A DNA stretch of 32,993 nt from Mycolicibacterium komanii (GTDB lineage Bacteria; Actinomycetota; Actinomycetes; Mycobacteriales; Mycobacteriaceae): the NCBI RefSeq assembly GCF_001050035.1, contig NZ_CVTA01000029.1:1-32993 (forward strand), given 5' to 3'. A program made the position numbers and the translations under genes. Of the stretch, positions 18,213 to 28,037 are shown piece by piece. The notes beneath the pieces are model-generated. The model did no database searches, was not told where the DNA came from, and saw only the letters and a list, made by a program, of their open reading frames with translations. Every line of letters begins with the position of its first letter. The stretch's first letter is position 1.

Positions 18213-18896
18213 TCAGTTCAGGACATTCACCGCCCGTGCGACGACGAGCCCGGCGGTGCCCAACGCGACGATCGCCTGCACGGTCATCATCATCTTGGCC
18301 CAGCGTGCGAGCGGCATGGTGTCGGTCGGGGAGAACGCCATCACGTTCGTCACGCTGACGTAGAGGTAGTCGACGAAGGTGGGCCGCCAATCCGGTTCGG
18401 CCACACCGGGAGTCGTCATCTGTGGGAACAGGAAGTCGGGATAGGGCCGCTCTCCGGCGTGACGGGCGAACGGCCCGCCCCTGTCCAGATCCCAGTACCA
18501 GATGCCGAACACGATCACGTTGGTGACGATGATCGACGCGCCGCTGCCGAGCAGCACCGCCGCGTCGTTGCTCTCGCCGCCGCTGAGGATGCCGACGGCC
18601 AACACGACCGCCGACAGCGTGTTGTCGAGCGTGATCACCGCGAGCAGAACCCAGGTGGCGTACCGGCCGAAGCGCGTCCGCCGCGTCATGACTCGCGGGT
18701 TGATCGCCAGCAGTACCAGCAGCAGGAGCCCCTCCGACACGAGCAGCGGCCACCGCGGAACCAGCGTGTAATCCTTCGGGATCGCCAGCTGCAACGCCAT
18801 GACCGCCAGCACGGCGAGCAGCACGGGGATGGTGCTCTCGGGATCGCCGCGCCGCAGCCAGAGCGGCACGTGATGCTGATCCGGCGGTGACTCCAT
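18213..18896 (-). CDS. Integral membrane protein, probably DUF1345-like
   Basis: The 227-residue protein has five or six hydrophobic helices (about 23-40, 47-66, 80-102, 115-140 and 198-224), with a hydrophilic loop near 140-170. The C-terminal block VDYLYVSVTNVMAFSPTDTM followed by ARWAKMMMTVQAIVAL resembles the pore-like end of DUF1345 proteins and distantly the filter-and-helix region of two-helix ion channels. A role in ion or small-solute movement is possible but unproven. It is convergent with dnaE1 (3 bp between stops) and divergent from the SRPBCC gene. Confidence 0.72.
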   Translation of the reverse strand: MESPPDQHHVPLWLRRGDPESTIPVLLAVLAVMALQLAIPKDYTLVPRWPLLVSEGLLLLVLLAINPRVMTRRTRFGRYATWVLLAVITLDNTLSAVVLAVGILSGGESNDAAVLLGSGASIIVTNVIVFGIWYWDLDRGGPFARHAGERPYPDFLFPQMTTPGVAEPDWRPTFVDYLYVSVTNVMAFSPTDTMPLARWAKMMMTVQAIVALGTAGLVVARAVNVLN

Positions 18897-18926
18897 TAGG
18901 TCAGTGTGATGCGCCAGGATGGCCGT

Positions 18927-19340
18927 ATGGAGTCACGACACGTCAGCATCCAGATCGCCGCGCCGCCCGAGGCCGTCTACGAGTTCGCCGCGGACCCGCA
19001 GACATGGCCGCGGTGGGCCGCCGGGCTCGCGGAGGGCGGCCTGCGCCAGACGACGAGGGGATGGGTGGCGGACTCGCCGATGGGCGAGGTGACCGTCGAG
19101 TTCTCGCCGCGCAACGACTTCGGCGTGCTCGACCACGTGGTACGCCTGCCGACCGGGGAAGCGGTCTACAACCCGATGCGGGTGCAGCCGTGGGGCGTGC
19201 CGGCCGACGGTGAGGCGCCGCGTTGCGAGGTGGTCTTCAGCGTGCGCCGACGAGAGGGAATGACCGACGAGGAGTTCGATGCCGACACCGATGCGGTGGC
19301 CGCCGACCTGGCGACGCTGAAACGACTGATCGAGGACTAG
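18927..19340 (+). CDS. SRPBCC/polyketide-cyclase-like lipid-binding-fold protein
   Basis: The 137-residue protein has the START/SRPBCC (Bet v1-like) pattern: an opening strand HVSIQIAAPPEAVYEFAADPQTWPRW-type region (residues 5-30), followed by short beta strands, FSPRNDFGVLDHVV, and a final amphipathic helix ending TDAVAADLATLKRLIED. Such folds bind hydrophobic ligands in a cavity or act as cyclases/aromatases; ligand unknown. The ATG at 18927 is chosen because AGGA (18916-18919) lies 7 nt upstream; in-frame GTG 18906 and ATG 18909 are alternatives. It ends overlapping by three bases with the convergent small membrane gene. Confidence 0.82.
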   Translation: MESRHVSIQIAAPPEAVYEFAADPQTWPRWAAGLAEGGLRQTTRGWVADSPMGEVTVEFSPRNDFGVLDHVVRLPTGEAVYNPMRVQPWGVPADGEAPRCEVVFSVRRREGMTDEEFDADTDAVAADLATLKRLIED

Positions 19341-19567
19341 AGGCGCGACGAGCAGAGCGCGCTGAACGCCACCCAGGTGACGGCCCCCACCGCTGCGCCG
19401 GCGAGCACCGCCGTAGCGGCCGTCGCGGTCGCCATTCCGACCGCCAGCGCGACAACGACACCCAGCACGAGGGCGATCAGTTTGTACGCGGGCCACGGCA
19501 CACCGGCGACCGGCACGTCGCACGTCACGCGTGCGGCCGCGGTGCGGAAGTTGCCTGCGGTGGTCAT
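19337..19567 (-). CDS. Small two-helix membrane protein
   Basis: The 76-residue protein has a polar N-terminus with one cysteine and two adjoining hydrophobic helices (about 29-48 and 51-70) rich in Ala, Val and Gly, separated by a short Thr/Ala turn. No family was recognised. The ATG at 19567 is supported by a -10 box TATCGT lying 6 nt upstream (leaderless). A longer frame upstream runs through the divergent reductase gene and was discarded. Confidence 0.62.
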   Translation of the reverse strand: MTTAGNFRTAAARVTCDVPVAGVPWPAYKLIALVLGVVVALAVGMATATAATAVLAGAAVGAVTWVAFSALCSSRL

Positions 19568-19573
19568 GGAAAC

Positions 19574-19579
19574 ACGATA
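19574..19579 (-). promoter_or_regulatory. -10 box for the small membrane protein (leaderless)
   Basis: On the minus strand TATCGT (TANNNT) is followed by GTTTCC and the ATG at 19567. Confidence 0.45.
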
Positions 19580-19642
19580 GCTCGTAACTGAGTTTTCGAC
19601 CAGCCGAAACGCCGGATCAGGTGAGCGGATGACTAGCGCGTC

Positions 19643-19648
19643 TAAGCT
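19643..19648 (+). promoter_or_regulatory. -10 box for the F420-dependent reductase-like gene (leaderless)
   Basis: TAAGCT (TANNNT) is followed by GGTGAG and the ATG at 19655, so the transcript probably begins at the start codon. No -35 match seen. Confidence 0.45.
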
Positions 19649-19654
19649 GGTGAG

Positions 19655-20092
19655 ATGCCACTTTCCGGAGAGTATGTACCGAGTCCCTGGGACTGGGTGA
19701 GAGAACACGCCGACCAGATCGCGGAATCCGGCACCACCGAGGGCGTGGACCTGAAGGGCAAGCCCCTCATCCTTCTGACGACGGTCGGTGCGAAGACGGG
19801 CAAGATCCGCAAAACCCCGCTGATGCGGGTGGAGCACGACGGTCAGTACGCGATCGTGGCGTCGTTGGGGGGCGCGCCGAAGCACCCGGTCTGGTACCAC
19901 AACGTCAAGGCCCATCCGCGGGTGGAGCTGCAGGACGGCCCGGTGACCAGGGAGTATGAGGCGCGCGAGGTCACCGGCGACGAGAAAGCGCTCTGGTGGG
20001 AGCGTGCCGTGGCGGCCTGGCCGGACTACGCCGAGTACCAGAAGAAGACCGACCGTCAGATCCCGGTTTTCGTGCTGACCCCGATTTCTTGA
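19655..20092 (+). CDS. Ddn-like deazaflavin (F420)-dependent nitroreductase family protein
   Basis: The 145-residue protein belongs to the split-beta-barrel F420H2-dependent reductases that include Ddn, the activator of pretomanid. The cofactor-binding block is [20 protein letters not shown] (40-59), followed by [19 protein letters not shown] (69-87), both hallmarks of the family. It corresponds in place and sequence to M. tuberculosis Rv1558, next to ilvA. The likely activity is F420H2-dependent reduction of quinones or similar small molecules at the membrane face; whether it acts on nitroimidazoles cannot be read from sequence. It lies 29 bp before ilvA on the same strand. Confidence 0.92.
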   Translation: MPLSGEYVPSPWDWVREHADQIAESGTTEGVDLKGKPLILLTTVGAKTGKIRKTPLMRVEHDGQYAIVASLGGAPKHPVWYHNVKAHPRVELQDGPVTREYEAREVTGDEKALWWERAVAAWPDYAEYQKKTDRQIPVFVLTPIS

Positions 20093-20121
20093 AAACCGCT
20101 GGTTGGTGGCACCATTGACAA

Positions 20122-21402
20122 GTGTCCGCTGAACTGAGCCAGAGCCCGAGGACGTCGCCGCTTCGTGCGGCCGATATCGACGAGGCCGCTCAGCGAATTG
20201 CGGAGGTCGTGGTGCGCAGCCCGCTCCAGCTCAGCGAGCGGCTGTCGGACGCGACCGGCGCGACGGTATACCTCAAGCGCGAGGACCTGCAGCCCGTTCG
20301 GTCCTACAAGCTGCGCGGCGCACACAACCTACTGATGCAGTTGTCGGCCGACGAGCTGGCCGCCGGCGTGGTGTGTTCGTCGGCGGGCAACCACGCGCAG
20401 GGTTTCGCGATGGCGTGCCGCTCGATGGGTGTCCGCGGCCGGGTGTACGTCCCGGGCAAGACCCCGAAGCAGAAGCGTGACCGCATCCGGTACCACGGCC
20501 GCGAGTTCATCGAGCTGATCGTCGGTGGCCGGACCTACGACGACGCCGCGGCCGCCGCGTTGGCGGACATCGCGCGCACGGGTGCGACCTTGGTGCCGCC
20601 GTACGACGATCTGCGGACGATGGCGGGGCAGGGCACGATCGCCGTTGAGATCCTCGACCAACTCGACGAGGAACCGAACCTCGTCATCGTCCCGGTCGGC
20701 GGCGGTGGCTGCGTCGCGGGCATCACGATCTATCTGGCCGAACGCACGAGCGGAACCTCAGTGCTGGGGGTCGAACCCGCGGGCGCGCCGTCGATGATCG
20801 CGGCGCTGGCCGCAGGTGAGCCCGTGACGATCAACGACGTCGACCAATTCGTCGACGGCGCCGCGGTGAACCGGGCGGGAACGCTGCCCTACGAAGCGCT
20901 GGCCGCCGCGGGCGACATGGTGTCGATGACGACCGTCGACGAGGGCGCCGTATGCACCGCGATGCTCGATTTGTATCAGAACGAGGGCATCATCGCCGAG
21001 CCGGCGGGCGCGCTGTCGGTGGCGGCGTTGCTGGAGACGGACATCGAACCGGGATCGACTGTGGTGTGCGTGATCTCGGGCGGCAACAACGATGTGTCAC
21101 GATACGGCGAGGTGCTGGAGCGTTCGTTGGTCCACCTCGGCATCAAGCACTACTTCCTGGTCGACTTCCCGCAAGAGCCGGGCGCGCTCCGCCGCTTCCT
21201 CGACCAGGTCCTCGGCCCGAACGACGACATCACCCTGTTCGAGTACATCAAGCGCAACAACCGCGAGACCGGCGAGGCGCTGGTCGGCATCGAACTGGGT
21301 TCGGCGACCGACTTCGAGGGCCTGCTCGAGCGGATGCGCGCCTCCGACATCCATGTCGAGGCGCTCGAGCCGGGTTCACCGGCCTACCGCTACCTGCTCT
21401 GA
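20122..21402 (+). CDS. ilvA: Threonine dehydratase (ammonia-lyase), biosynthetic
   Basis: The 426-residue PLP enzyme makes 2-oxobutanoate from threonine, the first step of isoleucine synthesis. K63 in SYKLRGAHN forms the Schiff base, SSAGNHAQG (86-94) holds the substrate carboxylate and GGGG (193-196) holds the PLP phosphate. The C-terminal end (about 340-426) is a single ACT-like regulatory domain (HYFLVDFPQEPGALRRFL), shorter than the double domain of E. coli IlvA, as in other actinobacteria. The GTG at 20122 gives the usual N-terminus. In this window, isoleucine supply (ilvA) and isoleucine charging (T-box and ileS) are both encoded, but 12 kb apart and under separate control. Confidence 0.96.
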   Translation: MSAELSQSPRTSPLRAADIDEAAQRIAEVVVRSPLQLSERLSDATGATVYLKREDLQPVRSYKLRGAHNLLMQLSADELAAGVVCSSAGNHAQGFAMACRSMGVRGRVYVPGKTPKQKRDRIRYHGREFIELIVGGRTYDDAAAAALADIARTGATLVPPYDDLRTMAGQGTIAVEILDQLDEEPNLVIVPVGGGGCVAGITIYLAERTSGTSVLGVEPAGAPSMIAALAAGEPVTINDVDQFVDGAAVNRAGTLPYEALAAAGDMVSMTTVDEGAVCTAMLDLYQNEGIIAEPAGALSVAALLETDIEPGSTVVCVISGGNNDVSRYGEVLERSLVHLGIKHYFLVDFPQEPGALRRFLDQVLGPNDDITLFEYIKRNNRETGEALVGIELGSATDFEGLLERMRASDIHVEALEPGSPAYRYLL

Positions 21403-21451
21403 CGCAGTCGGATTCGCCCCGCAGCGGGTCGGTCGCTCTTACGATTTTCGA

Positions 21452-21827
21452 GTGACGACGTTCGCCCTGGTGCACGGGGCGTGGCACAGCGCCGGGTGTT
21501 GGAATCGGCTGGCTCCGATTCTGACTGGTACGGGCCACGATGTGATCGCGCCCGACCTGCCGAATGAGGATGGGTCCGCGGACTTCGAGGCCTACGCCGA
21601 CGTTGTGTGCACTGCGCTACGCGGGTGTGATGATGACGTGGTGCTGGTCGCGCATTCGCTGGCCGGTGATCTGCACTGACGATCGCGTCGTGAACCCTGA
21701 CTGGTCCAGGCGGATGGCTCATGACCTCGACGCGGACGTCATCGAAATCGGGGGCGGTCATTCGCCGTTCCTCTCGAGACCGCAGGCTCTTGCGGAGGTC
21801 TTGCTGGAGATCGCTCGGCGAAACTGA
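21452..21827 (+). pseudogene. Broken alpha/beta hydrolase, internal deletion with frameshift
   Basis: The first 75 codons from GTG 21452 give the start of an alpha/beta hydrolase: FALVHGAWHSAGCWNRL (oxyanion HG block), then VLVAHSLAG with the nucleophile serine, then a TGA at 21677. The end of the same kind of protein continues in another frame from about 21672: DDRVVNPDWSRRMA, then GGGHSPFLSRP with the catalytic histidine, ending RRN at 21827. The lid and core between nucleophile and acid (about 90-110 residues in intact relatives) are missing. The junction lies near 21660-21680. The likely relatives are small esterases of the salicylate/hydroxynitrile-lyase type. It is probably non-functional. 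Confidence 0.8.
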
Positions 21828-21875
21828 AGTTGTGTCGGACTTTTCGCGCAGAATCCGCGCGGAAGTTCAGTTTCG
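21819..21875. terminator. Inverted repeat across two convergent stop codons (bidirectional terminator candidate)
   Basis: CGAAACTGAA (21819-21828) and TTCAGTTTCG (21866-21875) form a perfect 10-bp inverted repeat. Inside it, CGCGC (21845-21849) pairs with GCGCG (21857-21861), and TCCGCGCGGA (21854-21863) is itself palindromic. Each outer arm contains the TGA of one gene, so both proteins end in Arg-Arg-Asn. There is no long T-run, so intrinsic termination would be of the weak, T-poor type seen in mycobacteria. Confidence 0.5.
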
Positions 21876-23591
21876 GCGGACGATTGCGAACGAGTGTCCC
21901 GGCACCCGCGTCGAAGTCGCACCCGCCTCCGGCTCACCCCATGCCAGCACCACTTCTCCGGTGACCGGGACGTCGACCGCGTCCGTGCCGAGGTTGCAGG
22001 CGATGGACAGCGACCCGCGGTGCATCACGATCCAGCGGCGGTCCTCGTCGTGGTCGACCTCGAAATTGTCCAGCCACGGGTCGGCGAGGTCGGGCTCGTT
22101 GTGCCGCAACGCGATCAGCTCCCGGTACACCCGACGCAAACGGCCGTGGTCACCGTCGTCGATCTCGTCCCACTTCAGCTTCGACCGCCGGAATGTCTCG
22201 GGATCCTGCGGATCCGGAATCGCGTCGGCGTCCCAGCCGTGCTCGGCGAATTCCCGCTTGCGCCCTTCGGCGGTGGCGCGGGCCAGTTCGGGCTCGGGAT
22301 GTGAGCTGAAGAACTGGAACGGCGACGAGGAACCCCATTCCTCGCCCATGAAAAGCATTGCCGTGTACGGGCTTCCGAGCGCCAGTGCGGCCTTGACCGC
22401 GAGTTGGCCGAAGCTCAGGTTCTGCGACGGGCGGTCGCCGACGGCCCGGTTGCCCACCTGGTCGTGGGTCAGCGTGTACGCCAGCAGTCGGGTGGCCGGA
22501 ATCGTGGCGGTGTCCAGCGGGCGCCCGTGCCTGCGGTGCCGGAACGACGAATACGTACCCGCGTGGTAGTAGCCGTTCTTCAGCGTGGTGGCCAGCACCT
22601 CCAGCGTTCCGAAATCGTTGTAGTAGCCCTGCTGTTCGCCGGACACGGCGGAATGGATCGCGTGGTGGATGTCGTCGTCCCACTGCGCGGTCATTCCGAG
22701 CCCGCCGCCGTCACGGGGGGTGATCAGCCGCGGGTCGTTGAGGTCGCTCTCGGCGATCAGCGACAGCGGCCGCCCCAACTCCGCTGCGAGCGCGTCGGTC
22801 TCGGCCGACAGCTCTTCGAGGATGTGGATCGCGGTGGTGTCGACGAGCGCGTGCACGGCGTCCAGGCGCAGGCCGTCGGCGTGGAAGTCGCGCATCCAGC
22901 GCAGCGCACAGTCGATGATGTAGCGCCGCACCTCGTCGGCGTCGGCGTCGGCGATGTTGATCGACTCGCCCCACGGGTTGCTGCCGGTGCTCAGGTACGG
23001 GCCGAACATCGGCAAGTAGTTCCCCGATGGACCCAGGTGGTTGAAGACGGCGTCGATCAGCACGCCGAGCCCGCGTTCGTGGCAGGCGTTGATCAGGCGT
23101 ACCAGCGCGTCAGGCCCGCCGTAGGGTTCGTGCACCGCGTACCAGAGCACACCGTCGTAGCCCCACCCGTGGGTTCCGCCGAACGCGTTGACGGGCATCA
23201 GCTCGACGAGGTCGACCCCGAGGTCGACAAGGTAGTCCAGCTTGTCTATCACGGCGTCGAAAGTGCCTTCGGGGGTGAAGGTTCCGACGTGCAGCTCGTA
23301 GATCACCGCACCCTCGATCGAGCGGCCGGCCCAGTCGCCGTCCGTCCACGCCGACGGATCCGGTTGCCACAGCTGCGATCTCTCGTGAACGCCGTCGGGT
23401 TGGCGGGGGGAGCGGGGATCGGGAAGCACCTTCGGGTCGTCGTCGAGCACGAAGCCGTAACGGGCGCCGGGCGCGGCCTCGACCTCGGCGCTCCACCATC
23501 CGTCGTCGGTCCGGCTCATCTCGTGCAGCTCACCGTCGACGTCGAGGCGGACCCGCTCCGGCCGGGGCGCCCACACCCGGAATTCAGCCAT
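21867..23591 (-). CDS. treZ: Maltooligosyltrehalose trehalohydrolase
   Basis: The 574-residue GH13 enzyme cuts trehalose from the end made by TreY. An N-terminal beta domain (FRVWAPRPERVRLDVDG) precedes the catalytic barrel, with the block YELHVGTFTPEGTFDAVI (98-115), DAVFNHLGPSGNYL (180-193), the nucleophile D244 in DGLRLDAVH and the acid E281 in LIAESDLND; THDQVGNR supplies the third acidic residue. Length and order match M. tuberculosis TreZ (Rv1562c). Its start overlaps the end of treY by 8 bp, making it the last gene of the operon. Trehalose feeds trehalose mono- and dimycolate synthesis and stress protection. Confidence 0.97.
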   Translation of the reverse strand: MAEFRVWAPRPERVRLDVDGELHEMSRTDDGWWSAEVEAAPGARYGFVLDDDPKVLPDPRSPRQPDGVHERSQLWQPDPSAWTDGDWAGRSIEGAVIYELHVGTFTPEGTFDAVIDKLDYLVDLGVDLVELMPVNAFGGTHGWGYDGVLWYAVHEPYGGPDALVRLINACHERGLGVLIDAVFNHLGPSGNYLPMFGPYLSTGSNPWGESINIADADADEVRRYIIDCALRWMRDFHADGLRLDAVHALVDTTAIHILEELSAETDALAAELGRPLSLIAESDLNDPRLITPRDGGGLGMTAQWDDDIHHAIHSAVSGEQQGYYNDFGTLEVLATTLKNGYYHAGTYSSFRHRRHGRPLDTATIPATRLLAYTLTHDQVGNRAVGDRPSQNLSFGQLAVKAALALGSPYTAMLFMGEEWGSSSPFQFFSSHPEPELARATAEGRKREFAEHGWDADAIPDPQDPETFRRSKLKWDEIDDGDHGRLRRVYRELIALRHNEPDLADPWLDNFEVDHDEDRRWIVMHRGSLSIACNLGTDAVDVPVTGEVVLAWGEPEAGATSTRVPGHSFAIVRRN

Positions 23592-25886
23592 CGACCCGCT
23601 CCAATAGCGCGACTGGTAATTCGGTGAAGAGCTCGGCGGCCAGCACCCGCCCGCTGTGTCGGCGCCCGCCGATGCGGTCGGACCACGTACCGGGCGGCAG
23701 TTCCAGTGCGGTGTCGCCCCAACCGGTTTCGGACAGCCGCACCGAATGCCGGGTGACAGCGGTCAGCGCGTCCTCACCACGCACGAACGCCACGAGGTGT
23801 TGCGCCGCCGGTCCGTCGGCCAGCAGCGGGATGTAGCCGCCCGCCGAGAACGTCGCGGGCCGGTCCCGCCGCACCGCCAATGCGGAGCCGACCACCCGCA
23901 GCTTCGGATGGCGCATGGCCTCCAACGCGTCGCGGCGAGCCGAATAGTCGACCGGCCTGCGGTTGTCCGGATCGACCAGGCTGTCCTCCCACAGCTCGGT
24001 GCCCTGATAGATGTCGGGGACGCCAGGTACGGTGAGCGCCAGCAGTTTCTGCCCCAGGGCGTCGCTACGGGCGTGCAGGTCGAGGCGCTCCACCAACGAC
24101 GTCATCTCGGTGGCCACGGGGCCGTCGAACACGGCATCCAGCCAGGTGTGAACGGCGGTCTCGAACTCGGTGTCCGGATCGTTCCAGGTGGTGTGCTCGG
24201 CCGCCTCGCGGATCGCCTTCTCGGCGTAGGCGTGCACGCGCTGGCGCAGCTCGTCGGTGATCGAACCGTCGACCGGCCAGACGCCGAACACGTTCTGCCA
24301 CAGGAACAGTCCCGTGCGGGCATCCGGCGGAGGGGTGCTCAGCGTCCACTTGCCGATCAGCTCCGCCCACAGCGAGGGCACCTGGGACAGCAACCCGATG
24401 CGTGCCCGCACGTCCTCGCCGCGCTTGGTGTCGTGCGTGGTCAAGCCGACCATCGCGGACGGCCACATCCGCGCGCGCACCGCGGCGCGCTGGTGGAATT
24501 CGGCGACGCTCACCCCGAAGTGATGTGGTTCGGAACCCACCTCGTTGAGCGAGACCAGCCGGGCATCGCGGTAGAACAGGCAGTCCTCCATCGACTTCGC
24601 CGTCGCCGCCCCGCACAGCTGCTGCAATCGGACCTCGGCCTCCGCGTTGACCGCCATCGCAGTGGCGATGAGCGCCAGGGGTGCCGCCAATTGCGGTTCG
24701 GCGGAGGCTGTTTCGGCGAGCGCGCTCGGCAGGACGCCCGACAGGGAACGGTAGTCGGAGCGGTACACGTCGATACGGCTGAGCAGAGCCGCGATCGCCG
24801 CGGGGAGATCGTCGTGGTCGGCACCGGTGGCGCCGACGATGGTGCGGCGCAAACGGGCCAGCTCGCTGCCCAGGGTCTCGGTCACCGCATTCGCCTTGAG
24901 GGTGCGGCCGAGCTCGGGCATCGCGCCATAGGCCAACCCGGTGGAGTCGAACAGGTTGGTCAGTGCCTCTGCGCCCGACGGATCGATGAACACCCCGCCG
25001 ATCTCGCGCATCGCGTCGTACCCGGTGGTGCCGGCGACGGGCAGCGTCGGTTCCAGCGGCTCGTCGGCGGCCAGGATCTTCTCGATGACGATCCATGCGT
25101 CCGGTCCGGTCAGTTCGCGCAGCCAGGTCAGGTAGCCGGCCGGATCGGAAAGGCCGTCCGGGTGGTCGATGCGGATGCCGTCGACCAGGCCCTCGTCGAA
25201 CCAACGCTTGACCTCGGAATGGGTGGCGTCGAAGACGGCACGGTCCTCCTGGCGCAATCCGGCCAGCGAGGTGATCGAGAAGAACCGCCGATAGCCGCAG
25301 ATGCCGTTCTTCCAACCGATCAGGTGATAGTGCTGGCGATCGTGCACCTGGGGTCCGGTCCCGCTTTCGGTGCCGGGGGCGATCGGGTAGACGAGGTCGC
25401 CGAGGCGCAGCACGGGTTCGTCACCGCTGGCGTCGACCTCGAGATCGTTTGCGTCGTCGTCGGAACCGAGCACCGGCAGCACGACGCGCCCGCCGTCGAG
25501 ATCCCAGTCGATGTCGAAAAAGGAGGCATAGGTCGACTCGCGCCCGTGCTTGAGCACGTCCCACCACCACGCGTTCTGCTTTGGCTTCTCGACGCCGACG
25601 TGGTTGGGCACGATGTCGACGACCAGGCCGATGCCTTTCTCGCGCGCGGCGTGCGACAACCGGGCGAATCCCTCGGGCCCGCCGAGTTCGGCCGACACCG
25701 TGGTCGGGTCGGTGACGTCGTAGCCGTGCGTGGAGCCTTCGGCGGCGGTGAGGATTGGCGACAAATACAGGTGGGACACGCCGAGGGCCGAGAAGTAGTC
25801 GAGAAGTTTCTCGGCATCGGCGAAAGTGAAGGCATCGCCGCGCATTTGGAGACGGTAGGTCGAAGAGACCGGCATCGCAGGCGTCA

Positions 25887-25890
<4 letters not shown>
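23584..25890 (-). CDS. treY: Maltooligosyltrehalose synthase
   Basis: The 768-residue GH13 enzyme converts the reducing-end alpha-1,4 bond of maltooligosaccharides into the alpha,alpha-1,1 bond of trehalose. Family blocks: LYLSPILTAAEGSTHGYD (41-58), DIVPNHVGV (92-100), the nucleophile D242 in DGIRIDHPDGL, the acid/base E270 in VIEKILA and the third carboxylate in TTHDTKRGED. The insertions in the barrel that distinguish TreY from other GH13 enzymes account for its length. The start ATG overlaps treX's TGA by four bases (ATGA), and the 3' end overlaps treZ, so translation of the three tre genes is coupled. Confidence 0.97.

Positions 25891-28036
<2,146 letters not shown>

Positions 28037-28037
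<1 letters not shown>

Noticed and set aside
20115..20120. TTGACA just before the ilvA start
   Set aside because: A matching -10 box would fall inside ilvA and none is visible there, so it is probably chance.
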